DNA of 51,549 nt from Alphaproteobacteria bacterium (GTDB lineage: Bacteria; Pseudomonadota; Alphaproteobacteria; HIMB59), in the NCBI GenBank assembly GCA_029246865.1, contig JAQWMI010000045.1:1-51549 (forward strand). Reading direction: 5' to 3'. The position numbers were made by a program, and so were the translations under genes. Numbering within the stretch: the stretch's first letter is position 1; each line of letters opens with the position of its first letter. Under the pieces are notes generated by a model, which searched no databases, was not told the origin of the DNA, and saw nothing but the letters and a program-made list of their open reading frames with translations. Of this stretch, positions 19,870 to 27,891 are shown in pieces.

Positions 19870-20970
19870 TTAGTTCAGTTTTTGCTTAATAATTCCACCA
19901 CCTAGAACTCTTTCATTATCATAAAGAACGCAAGCTTGTCCTCTAGTGATAGACTCAGTCGGATTATCAAAAATAAAAGAATACGTATTTTCTTTTTTGT
20001 ATAAAGTACCTTCACTCGGCGTAGATAAAGATCGAATTTTTGCGCTGCATTTAATTTTTAGAGTTGGCGCTGAAATATCTATATCGGGCATTATAAAATT
20101 TAATTCATCAAGTATTAAAGATTGTCCTAGTAGGAGCTCCTTATCACCCACGATAATTTCATTGGTGTCTTTTATAATATCAACAACATATAAAGGCTTC
20201 TCAGAGGCGATACCCATTCCTCGTCTTTGGCCAATTGTAAAATTATGAATACCGTCATGCTTACCAAGTACTTTACCTGACTTGTCAATCACGTTACCCT
20301 CTTTAGCATTTAATTTAATAAAACTTTTGTAATCTCCATTTGGAATAAAACAAATATCTTGACTATCTTTTTTGTCATGGACATTTAAACCTAGTTTTTT
20401 TGCAAAATCTCTTGTTTCATTTTTAGTAAGAGAACCTAAAGGAAATCTTAAAAAGTCTAATTGCTCTTGAGTAGTTGCGAATAGAAAATAACTTTGGTCT
20501 TTGGTTTTATCATTAGCTCTAAACATAAGAGCTTTATCTACAGCCCCTTCTCTTTTAACATAATGTCCAGTAGCCATACAGTCCGCCTCTAATTTTTTAG
20601 CAAAATCCATTAGATCTCTAAACTTAACTGTTTCATTACATTTTATACAAGGAATTGGCGTATCACCATTCGCGTAAGAATCTATAAAATAATCAATAAC
20701 ATCTTTCTTAAAATTTTTTTCATAATTAAATACATAATGAGGGATATCTAATTTTTGAGCTACTCTTCTAGCGTCATATATATCTAAACCAGAACAGCAA
20801 GAACCTTTTTTTGCAGAGTCTTTGGATTCATACAATTGAAGAGTAATACCAATTACATTATAACCCTGCTCTTTTAATAATCCTGCTGTAACTGAACTAT
20901 CAACGCCACCAGACATGGCTACAACAACTGTAGTCTTTGAAGGTTCTTTATTAAATCCAAGTGAGTTCAT
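19870..20970 (-). CDS. mnmA: tRNA 2-thiouridylase MnmA
   Basis: Thiolates U34 of tRNA Lys, Glu and Gln. The PP-loop AMSGGVDSS is at 18-26, the catalytic Cys is in PCIKCNETVKF (Cys111), and the second sulfur-carrying Cys is in SQDICFIP. The length is 366 aa. It stands upstream of sufB on the same strand, which fits its need for sulfur from a desulfurase. It is divergent from the small hydrolase gene. Confidence 0.97.
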   Translation of the reverse strand: MNSLGFNKEPSKTTVVVAMSGGVDSSVTAGLLKEQGYNVIGITLQLYESKDSAKKGSCCSGLDIYDARRVAQKLDIPHYVFNYEKNFKKDVIDYFIDSYANGDTPIPCIKCNETVKFRDLMDFAKKLEADCMATGHYVKREGAVDKALMFRANDKTKDQSYFLFATTQEQLDFLRFPLGSLTKNETRDFAKKLGLNVHDKKDSQDICFIPNGDYKSFIKLNAKEGNVIDKSGKVLGKHDGIHNFTIGQRRGMGIASEKPLYVVDIIKDTNEIIVGDKELLLGQSLILDELNFIMPDIDISAPTLKIKCSAKIRSLSTPSEGTLYKKENTYSFIFDNPTESITRGQACVLYDNERVLGGGIIKQKLN

Positions 20971-21019
20971 TTAGGTGTTGCTATTATTATCAAAAATACT
21001 CTACAATCGCGATCTTATT

Positions 21020-21661
21020 ATGCCAGAAGTATTTATACAAGGTGGTGAGGGTAAACTTCAAGCGAAATATTCTCCCAGTGAAGAAGAAAAACCAAATATA
21101 GCAATAGTGCTACATCCTAATCCTAAACACGGAGGGACAATGGATTCAAAAGTAAACTATGCAGCATTTAAAGTTATGAAAGACAATGGTTTTTCAACAT
21201 TAAGAATAAATTTCAGAGGTGTGGGAAAAAGTGATGGAGCTTTTACTGAAGGTGAAGGAGAGCTAAATGATGCTAGCGTCTCACTGGATTGGTTACAAAA
21301 GAAAAATGAAGATTTTAAATCTTGTTGGATAGTAGGATTCTCTTTTGGCGCTTGGATTGGTTTTCAAACTTTAATGAGACGTCCAGAGGTCGATGGCTTA
21401 ATTCTTATAGCTCCTCCAGTAAATCTTTATGACTTTAACTTCCTGTCCCCCTGCCCTATAAAAACATTAATCATAAAAGCTGATCAAGATGAAATTGTAA
21501 AAAAAGATAGTATTAAGCAATTTTTTGAAAACTTCAAAAAACAAAAAAATGCTGATGTAACATTGGAAACCATTTCAAAATCAAACCATTTGTTTGAAAA
21601 TCAATTGAATCCTTTAATGGAAACAATGTCTAAGTATATTAAGAAAAATAGATCTAATTAA
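21020..21661 (+). CDS. Small alpha/beta hydrolase
   Basis: Soluble serine hydrolase of unknown substrate, 213 aa. It starts MPEVFIQGGEGKLQ, the usual beginning of this widespread family. An earlier in-frame ATG at 20975 would add an unlikely leader. The oxyanion part is HPNPKHGGTMDSKV, the nucleophile elbow GFSFGAW, the acid Asp-Gln-Asp in IIKADQDEI and the His in SNHLFE. Its stop overlaps the convergent anmK stop by 8 bp. Confidence 0.88.
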   Translation: MPEVFIQGGEGKLQAKYSPSEEEKPNIAIVLHPNPKHGGTMDSKVNYAAFKVMKDNGFSTLRINFRGVGKSDGAFTEGEGELNDASVSLDWLQKKNEDFKSCWIVGFSFGAWIGFQTLMRRPEVDGLILIAPPVNLYDFNFLSPCPIKTLIIKADQDEIVKKDSIKQFFENFKKQKNADVTLETISKSNHLFENQLNPLMETMSKYIKKNRSN

Positions 21662-22706
21662 TTTCACCTAAATATATATTATTATTAATACCTGTAGTAT
21701 CTTGGAATGTGGAAGGTATTTTTAGAAGTCTTCGAATAGCTAAATAAGCCATACCCTGAGATTCAATAAAATCACCATCTAATCCTAAATCATCAATATC
21801 AGTCACATTGCCATGGCATTTAGTTAAAATATCTACAAGTGTCTTATTTTTTCTCCCTCCCCCACAAAGTATGATTTTGCAATCCTTAGATTGCTTTATA
21901 ATTTCACAAGATAGAATACTCCATAAAGTATATAGAGTATTTTCAAGTGAATTCTGTGAATAAGCTTTTAAGTCATTAAAGTATTTATGGAAATAATTCC
22001 TATCTAATGTTTTAGGTAAATCTTTTTTAAAAAATACATCTAAAGAAATTTGTTTTTCTAAATCTGCAATCAAAGAGCCATTAAAAGAATAACAGCCATC
22101 TTTATCATAAGCAAATTCTTTACTATGAACTCTTATTAAGTCATCTGATAAAGAGTTTCCAAAACATAAGTCATATGCTTTTAAAGATTTATTTTTAATG
22201 ATCGTAATATTAGTGACTCCCCCTATATTAATAAAAACACAATTATTTATTCGAAATTTGTTTGATAATAGCTGATGAAAAATAGGAATTATTGGTGCCC
22301 CATAACCGCCATTTAATAAATCGTTTTTTCTAAAGTTTGAAACTATAAAAGGGTAAGACTGCGTAATAATTTTTTTATTAAAAATTTGTAATGATATTCT
22401 TAAGTTTTCATCATGAAATATTGTCTGTCCGTGAATGCCTAAAATATCAATTTTTAATGATTTATTCTTTGTAATTATTTTATCAAGAGATTTGACATAT
22501 TCATTAGAAATTAGACTTGGTAAATTAGGATTTGTTAAATAACAATCATTTAGGGTCTTTTGGATTTGATTTTTAAGTTCATCAGAATAAGGCTCAAAGA
22601 AGTTATCTATTTCTTGAAAACTGTTTTGCCCATTACTTTTGATAATACTAAGGTCTATACCATCTAAAGAAGTACCTGACATTGATCCAAGGGCAATATA
22701 TTCCAT
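21654..22706 (-). CDS. anmK: Anhydro-N-acetylmuramic acid kinase
   Basis: Recycles cell-wall anhydroMurNAc to MurNAc-6-phosphate. It has 350 aa. The N-terminal phosphate loop GSMSGTSLDGIDL, HGQTIFHDE, NIGGVTNIT and CGGGRKNKTL match the AnmK family in order. It is divergent from tyrS, with 33 bp between the starts, and convergent with the hydrolase. Confidence 0.96.
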   Translation of the reverse strand: MEYIALGSMSGTSLDGIDLSIIKSNGQNSFQEIDNFFEPYSDELKNQIQKTLNDCYLTNPNLPSLISNEYVKSLDKIITKNKSLKIDILGIHGQTIFHDENLRISLQIFNKKIITQSYPFIVSNFRKNDLLNGGYGAPIIPIFHQLLSNKFRINNCVFINIGGVTNITIIKNKSLKAYDLCFGNSLSDDLIRVHSKEFAYDKDGCYSFNGSLIADLEKQISLDVFFKKDLPKTLDRNYFHKYFNDLKAYSQNSLENTLYTLWSILSCEIIKQSKDCKIILCGGGRKNKTLVDILTKCHGNVTDIDDLGLDGDFIESQGMAYLAIRRLLKIPSTFQDTTGINNNIYLGEIN

Positions 22707-22739
22707 TTTATTAATTCAAAATTATGTTAACTATTAAAT

Positions 22740-23948
22740 ATGGTTGATTATATACAACAATTTAAAAATAGGCACTTATTCCATCAATGTACCAATGAGG
22801 AAGAACTGAACAATCAGCTAAATAAAGAGAAATCATCCTTTTATATCGGTTTTGACGCCACCTCAGATGCTCTTCATGCGGGCAGCCTTGTACAGTTAAG
22901 AGCTATCAAGCAGTTAGTCAAATTAGGACATCAAGCGATTATATTATTAGGTGGAGGCACAACAAAAGTTGGAGATCCTTCGGGAAAAGATGAATCTAGA
23001 AAAATTTTAGAATATGAGACGATTAATAATAATATAGAAAATTTTAAAAGAATTTTTAATCACTACTTTAGAGATTACAAAGATAACATAACGTATGTAA
23101 ATAATGACACTTGGTTGTCAGACTTAAACTATATTGAACTTCTAAGAACCGTAGGAAGTCACTTGTCTATTAATAGAATGCTGACTTTTGAAAGTGTTAA
23201 AGAAAGATTAAAACGAGAACAGTCTTTATCTTTTTTAGAATTTAATTATATGGTTCTACAAAGTTACGATTTCTACTATTTAAATAAAAACCATAATTGC
23301 TCTCTTCAAATTGGTGGCTCTGATCAATGGGGTAACATAGTTTTAGGCATAGAGTTAATTTCTAAAATTAGCAAAAAAAATTCATACGGATTAACTACCC
23401 CTCTTTTAACTACTTCCTCTGGAAAAAAAATGGGTAAAACTGAACAGGGAGCTGTTTGGATTGATAAAGAAAAATTTAATTCATTTAATTTCTTTCAGTA
23501 CTGGAGAAATGTTGATGATAGAGATGTTGAAAAACTTTTACTAATATTTTCAGACTTAGACAAAGAAGAAATTAAATCTCTAATAGAGGAAGATATAAAT
23601 AAAGCTAAAAAGAAGTTAGCTTTGGTAGTTACATCTGATTGCCACACTAGAGAAGATGCATTGGCCGCAGAGCAAAAAGCAACAGACCTATTTGAAAATA
23701 AGAACTTTGATCAAGATGTTGATTTAATTCAGATTAATAATGACGTTTCACTAAAATTAACTGATATTTTAGCTATAAATAAGCTAATCCATTCTAAATC
23801 TGAAGCAAAGAGAATGATTGAAAATAATGGAATTAAAATCAATGATATTGCAATTGATGATATTAATCATGAAATAACAGATAAAGATGAAGGTTCTATT
23901 TTAAAAATTGGAAAGAAAAAAATTTTTAAAATTTCTTTTAAAAATTAA
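22740..23948 (+). CDS. tyrS: Tyrosyl-tRNA synthetase
   Basis: Class I synthetase, 402 aa. It has the nucleotide site GFDATSDALHAGSL (HIGH-like LHAG), GGGTTKVGDPSGK, the tyrosine-binding GGSDQWGN and the KMSKS-equivalent SGKKMGKT. A C-terminal S4 RNA-binding domain follows from about 335. It converges on the MetX-like hydrolase with an 11-bp gap. Confidence 0.98.
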   Translation: MVDYIQQFKNRHLFHQCTNEEELNNQLNKEKSSFYIGFDATSDALHAGSLVQLRAIKQLVKLGHQAIILLGGGTTKVGDPSGKDESRKILEYETINNNIENFKRIFNHYFRDYKDNITYVNNDTWLSDLNYIELLRTVGSHLSINRMLTFESVKERLKREQSLSFLEFNYMVLQSYDFYYLNKNHNCSLQIGGSDQWGNIVLGIELISKISKKNSYGLTTPLLTTSSGKKMGKTEQGAVWIDKEKFNSFNFFQYWRNVDDRDVEKLLLIFSDLDKEEIKSLIEEDINKAKKKLALVVTSDCHTREDALAAEQKATDLFENKNFDQDVDLIQINNDVSLKLTDILAINKLIHSKSEAKRMIENNGIKINDIAIDDINHEITDKDEGSILKIGKKKIFKISFKN

Positions 23949-23959
23949 TAAAGTTTTCG

Positions 23960-24970
23960 TCATATTAAAATTTTGATCTGATTATTTACAAAATCAAGAT
24001 CTTCTTTACTTTTTGCAGCACCTGCATAATGACCATAATTAGAAGGAATAATCTCCAACTTTCCATTTTTTAAACTCTTTAATTCTTCTTTATTTTCTTC
24101 AGGTGGAAAATATAAATCATTAATACCGGGCATAAGAACAACGTTAGCTTTAATAGAACTTAAGGCTTCTTCTATATTTCCGTTAAATTTTTCATTATTG
24201 CTAATATCGTGTTCTTGCCAAGTTCTTATCATTGCTAATAAGTCATTAGCATCTCTTTTGTAGTAAATTGTTTTCCATAATTTATCGAGAACTTCCTGGG
24301 GACTTTTATATCCATCATTGAGATAGAGTTTTTCTCTAAACCAATTTTGACCTAAGGCCCAACCTGCCCAAGCCATGGCCATTGTTGTTTTTCCAGCATT
24401 TGGTTGTTCTTTGTAATTGCCTTCATTCCAATTTAGATCTGATGTTAGAGCGGCATACATTCCTTCTAAGAATACATGAGTATGACCACTAGTTTTTGCA
24501 TGAGCGCACATCGCTGCTATATTTTCTACCATATCTGGATACTGAGTTGCCCACTGGTAAGCCTGCTGGCCTCCCATGGACCAACCAACGACTAACTTAA
24601 TGTTTTCTATACCAAAAAAATTAGTAACTAAATTATGTTGAGCAGTAACATTGTCTTGAATTGTTATCAGCGGAAAGTTAGGTCCGTTTGAAGGCTCAAT
24701 AGTATTACTAGGAGAAGATGAAACTCCATTACAAAACATATTAGGAATTATTATGAAGTAGTCTTTCGGGTTAAGAGCTAACTGTTCTCCAATTAAATAA
24801 CCTTGTTCAAGATGAGTACCGGCATAACGAGTTGGATAAATAATTACATTATCTTTTTTTTCATTGAGCTCTCCTACTGTTAAATAAAAGAGCTCAAGAT
24901 TTATAGTTACCCCAGATTTGAGAGTAAAATTATCAAGCTTATGGACTTTAAGATTTGTACTACTGATCAA
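23960..24970 (-). CDS. MetX-like alpha/beta hydrolase paired with a GS-family ligase
   Basis: Homoserine O-acetyltransferase-like fold, 336 aa. The nucleophile elbow is GWSMGGQQ (Ser131), the acid Asp in PGINDLYFPPE and the His in YGHYAGAAK. Classical MetX proteins have a different substrate pocket and are usually longer, and nothing here belongs to methionine synthesis. It begins directly after the stop of the GS-like gene upstream, so the two probably act in turn. One plausible role is hydrolysis of a gamma-glutamyl amide or related amide or ester. The function is not known. Confidence 0.82.
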   Translation of the reverse strand: MISSTNLKVHKLDNFTLKSGVTINLELFYLTVGELNEKKDNVIIYPTRYAGTHLEQGYLIGEQLALNPKDYFIIIPNMFCNGVSSSPSNTIEPSNGPNFPLITIQDNVTAQHNLVTNFFGIENIKLVVGWSMGGQQAYQWATQYPDMVENIAAMCAHAKTSGHTHVFLEGMYAALTSDLNWNEGNYKEQPNAGKTTMAMAWAGWALGQNWFREKLYLNDGYKSPQEVLDKLWKTIYYKRDANDLLAMIRTWQEHDISNNEKFNGNIEEALSSIKANVVLMPGINDLYFPPEENKEELKSLKNGKLEIIPSNYGHYAGAAKSKEDLDFVNNQIKILI

Positions 24971-26368
24971 TTAAAATAGCTTTAGGTATTCTTTAATTTC
25001 CCAGTCAGTAGTTGTTGTATGATACCTACTCCACTCGTCATACTTGTAGCCAATAAAGTTTTTAAGCATAGACTCGCTAAATACTTCTTTAGTCAAAGGA
25101 TCTGCTTTAAAAGCATCAATAGCCTCTAATAAGTTTCTTGGAAGAGTTTTAATATTCTTACCTTCTTCTTCTGTAATGTCATAAAGACTTTTATTAGTAG
25201 CTTCAGGTGGTTGCATATTTTCAGTAATACCTTTAGTTACAGCAGCCGACATTAAAGTGAAAGTTAGATAGGGATTTTGTGTTAAGTCAGAAGCTCTATC
25301 TTCAATACAAAATCTGTTTTGAGGTAATCTAATCATAGCAGATCTATTGTTACTTCCGTAAGTCATGTGTGTGGGGGCCCAAGTATGTCTTCCTCCATCT
25401 AGACCTTCGACTGTAGGAACAAATCCATTATAAGAGTTAACTGTAGGACATGCTAATGCAGTAATAGCTGCACCATGCTCCAACATTCCAGCGACACCAT
25501 TCATAGCTCTTGATGAAAAGTTATCTCCATCTTTATAAATATTTTTATTTTTTTCACTAATACACTCAACACTATGATTGATATGCGCTCCTGATCTCCA
25601 ATCACTTATTTGAGTTTTAGGCATATAAGAAATAAAATAACCATGTTTTTTAGCAATTTCTTTAAGAAGAACTCTTAAAAATATAAATCTATCAGCCATT
25701 CCTAGCATATCAGTATAGCCAAAATCTAGTTCGTACTGACCATAAGCACCCTCTGCTACTACATCATGTAACTCCCACTTAAGATCCTCATTTAAAATAT
25801 CAATAATCTCTTTCAAAAAATTCATACCATCAATTGAATACTCCGAGTCATATCCAAAAGCTTGTCTTCTTAAAGAAATAGGATCTCTATCAATGGCTTT
25901 TACAGGCTTACCATCCTCCCACTTCATAACAAAAAATTCAGGTTCCATGCCCACATAAAATTTTAAATCTGCATCTGCATTTTTCTTAATTTGTTTTTTA
26001 AGGGTTTGTCTTGGGCAAACATCGTATGGCTTACCATTCCACCAAAGGTCAGAGAAAACCCACGCACATGTTTTATCCCAAGGACAAATTAATAATGAGT
26101 CAAGATCTGGAACAGGTATTTGATCATTGTCAGCAGCAGTTAATTCAGGGACAAAAGAAACTGAATGAACAGCAAACTGCGGTCCTTTACCGGCACATAA
26201 ATCTTCGAAGTCGCTGATGGGCATAGGTTTAGTTTTTGGACTACCTAAAAAATCAATCCAATGAGAATAAATATATTTAACACCTTTAGATTCTAAGTCT
26301 TTTTTTATCGCTTTTACTCTTGCAGGATCCGGTAAGGCATCCTTCATATTTTCAATATATTCTCCCAT
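24971..26368 (-). CDS. Glutamine-synthetase-family ligase (gamma-glutamyl-amine type, substrate unknown)
   Basis: ATP-dependent carboxylate-amine ligase fold of the GS type, 465 aa. The N-terminal beta-grasp part (SHWIDFLGSPKTKPMP) and catalytic core (GMEPEFFV, VAEGAYGQYELDFGYTD, NRSAMIRLPQNRFCIEDR) are present. An adenylylation-like loop SLYDITEEE is kept. It differs from GlnA (4993), from GmaS (29378) and from the GS at 35372, so the substrate is probably an amine other than ammonia. A strong AGGAGG lies before the ATG. The downstream MetX-like hydrolase adjoins it with no gap. Confidence 0.85.
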   Translation of the reverse strand: MGEYIENMKDALPDPARVKAIKKDLESKGVKYIYSHWIDFLGSPKTKPMPISDFEDLCAGKGPQFAVHSVSFVPELTAADNDQIPVPDLDSLLICPWDKTCAWVFSDLWWNGKPYDVCPRQTLKKQIKKNADADLKFYVGMEPEFFVMKWEDGKPVKAIDRDPISLRRQAFGYDSEYSIDGMNFLKEIIDILNEDLKWELHDVVAEGAYGQYELDFGYTDMLGMADRFIFLRVLLKEIAKKHGYFISYMPKTQISDWRSGAHINHSVECISEKNKNIYKDGDNFSSRAMNGVAGMLEHGAAITALACPTVNSYNGFVPTVEGLDGGRHTWAPTHMTYGSNNRSAMIRLPQNRFCIEDRASDLTQNPYLTFTLMSAAVTKGITENMQPPEATNKSLYDITEEEGKNIKTLPRNLLEAIDAFKADPLTKEVFSESMLKNFIGYKYDEWSRYHTTTTDWEIKEYLKLF

Positions 26369-26440
26369 CGTTCCTCCTGTTTTAACTATGTGTATTATAA
26401 GTATAAATATTTTTTTTTCATTAATAATAAAAAGATAATT

Positions 26441-26704
26441 ATGATAATATTAATCATGAATATAAGTTTGTTTAAGAGAAGTTGGAGAAAATTTTATAAA
26501 AGAGCTTTTGGTACGACATTTATCATACTAACTTTTATGACACTCATTGATCAAGGGTTAGCTAATCCTTTATTTGCCTCTAAGATTGTAGGAATGAAAA
26601 CTCTTATAGGAGCCTTTTTAAATATATTTTATTTTTCTATTGGTTCGGGATTATTGGCAATCCTAGCATTAGTAATTATGACAATAGCAACTAAAGAAAA
26701 TTAA
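26441..26704 (+). CDS. Small predicted membrane protein, unknown
   Basis: About 87 aa from the ATG at 26441; an alternative ATG at 26456 is possible, and neither has a clear ribosome site. A basic stretch FKRSWRKFYKRAFG is followed by two hydrophobic segments, roughly residues 22-45 and 52-82. It lies divergent from the GS-like gene, and its stop overlaps that of the convergent amidotransferase by four bases (TTAA), the same arrangement as other real gene pairs here. I do not recognise the family. Confidence 0.6.
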   Translation: MIILIMNISLFKRSWRKFYKRAFGTTFIILTFMTLIDQGLANPLFASKIVGMKTLIGAFLNIFYFSIGSGLLAILALVIMTIATKEN

Positions 26705-27441
26705 TTTAATAACTTTAGCCAATTTTTTAATTCAATCAGACGATTTTCATTATCATTTACTTCTTTTATCCTTAAGCTATTGATCAATGCATCAAAATCT
26801 AATTCGTTAATAATTTTACTATAATTTTTTTTCCAAAAAACCATGAGATTTGCAATGTAGTCGTAACCTAACTCTGAGTGATATTGAGTACAAAAGATTT
26901 TTTTTCTGGCTGAGTAAATTGACTGAATACAATTATCATTTTCAGCGATAGATTCAAAATCATTAGGAATATCAACGATAATATCGTAATGATGAGCGGG
27001 AGCATCAAAAACTATATTTTTACTCTTATAAATAGTCTTATTTAAAATAGGGTTTTTAATAACTATATTTTTAGCAATACCGAACTCTGGTTTATGACTT
27101 TTTTTTACTTGTTTACCCAGAGCTGTAACAATAACCTGCATACCCCAACAACTACCCCAAATAGGCTTATTAAGTTTTAGAATATTTGAGCAAAAATCTA
27201 GTTGAGATTTATTATGCTCATTTTCTTCATAAATATTCCCTCCACCTCCTGTCCACATAAAAGCATTATAATTATTTAAATCATAATCTACGTTATTATA
27301 GGAATTAAAAATATCAATTGTAGAGTTTGGCAGTGTGGATGTGATGAGTTCAGTAAATATTTCCTTTTGTAGATTACAGCCTGATTTGACATGATCTAAG
27401 TCACCTTCTTCTGTCCATCCATTAACAACAAGAATCTTCAA
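26701..27441 (-). CDS. Class I glutamine amidotransferase-like protein
   Basis: Stand-alone GATase1 domain, 246 aa. The nucleophile is Cys98 in WGSCWGMQ, TGGGGNIYE forms the oxyanion region, and the His-Glu pair is in TQYHSELG. It starts with TTG immediately after the TAG of the 59-aa gene, so it is coupled to it and to the amt unit. The family includes gamma-glutamyl hydrolases (PuuD type) and GMP-synthase-like glutaminases. Its place among gamma-glutamyl-amine genes suggests a gamma-glutamyl amide substrate, which is inference. Confidence 0.85.
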   Translation of the reverse strand: MKILVVNGWTEEGDLDHVKSGCNLQKEIFTELITSTLPNSTIDIFNSYNNVDYDLNNYNAFMWTGGGGNIYEENEHNKSQLDFCSNILKLNKPIWGSCWGMQVIVTALGKQVKKSHKPEFGIAKNIVIKNPILNKTIYKSKNIVFDAPAHHYDIIVDIPNDFESIAENDNCIQSIYSARKKIFCTQYHSELGYDYIANLMVFWKKNYSKIINELDFDALINSLRIKEVNDNENRLIELKNWLKLLN

Positions 27442-27621
27442 CTATTTTTTATTTTTTTTTTTAAAAATACTTTCTTTTAGATAAATATCATTATCTTTTT
27501 TTGCAATCTTTCTTAAAATTAATGCCATTATGATAATCCATACTACTGCGGCTATAAATTTATTTTCAATGACAAGTTGTACTAACTGTTGTGCGAAAAG
27601 ATTTGCCCCTTGATGTTCCAT
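27442..27621 (-). CDS. 59-aa single-helix membrane protein in the amt unit
   Basis: The ATG at 27621-27619 opens MEHQGANLFAQQLVQ and runs 59 residues to the TAG at 27444-27442. One hydrophobic helix (about 20-37, KFIAAVVWIIIMALILRK) is followed by a lysine-rich tail. The next gene's TTG start touches its stop. A perfect 13-bp stem-loop lies just upstream. I do not recognise the protein. Operon position and coupling support it as real. Confidence 0.65.
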   Translation of the reverse strand: MEHQGANLFAQQLVQLVIENKFIAAVVWIIIMALILRKIAKKDNDIYLKESIFKKKNKK

Positions 27622-27638
27622 TTTAATTAAGATTAAGA

Positions 27639-27670
27639 TTTAGGAGCGATCTAATTTGATCGCTCCTAAA
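27639..27670 (-). terminator. Perfect 13-bp stem-loop between the two small amt-linked genes
   Basis: Arms TTTAGGAGCGATC (27639-27651) and GATCGCTCCTAAA (27658-27670) pair perfectly around a 6-base loop. On the minus strand the hairpin follows the stop of the 62-aa gene. It is followed by an AU-rich stretch rather than a clean U-run (the T-run lies before it). It could be a weak terminator, an attenuator or an mRNA-stability stem that sets different levels for amt plus the 62-aa gene versus the genes beyond. Confidence 0.7.
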
Positions 27671-27682
27671 AAAATTTAAAAA

Positions 27683-27871
27683 CTACTTAGTGTTTTTATC
27701 TGTTTCTGACTCGTGTCTAGCAGCAGCCCATGTTGTAAAACATAAGATACCTATACAAACAAGTGTCCAAAAGATTAAAGTGCCTTCGCTATTAGCAGAA
27801 GTGAAATAAGCGTCGATATCACCGTAGCTAGTAGCCCCTTTTTCTCCTGGCCATGAGTTAAAAATGCTCAT
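27683..27871 (-). CDS. 62-aa single-helix membrane protein directly after amt
   Basis: 62 aa, beginning MSIFNSWPGEKGATSYGDID. One hydrophobic helix lies at about 31-50 (TLIFWTLVCIGILCFTTW), with a short charged tail. It lies 20 bp after the amt stop and has a ribosome-site-like AAAGGAC before its ATG. The family is not recognised. The position suggests a partner or accessory of the transporter. Confidence 0.7.
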   Translation of the reverse strand: MSIFNSWPGEKGATSYGDIDAYFTSANSEGTLIFWTLVCIGILCFTTWAAARHESETDKNTK

Positions 27872-27891
27872 AATAGTGTCCTTTCAACCAG

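Noticed and set aside
20975-21019. Earlier ATG for the small alpha/beta hydrolase
   Set aside because: The family starts at MPEV (21020); the extra 15 residues look like untranslated leader and reach almost into the mnmA start.
22406-22418. TTTCAT-C-ATGAAA palindrome inside anmK
   Set aside because: The spacer is one base instead of three and it lies within a coding region of an unrelated gene; not counted as an IclR-type site.
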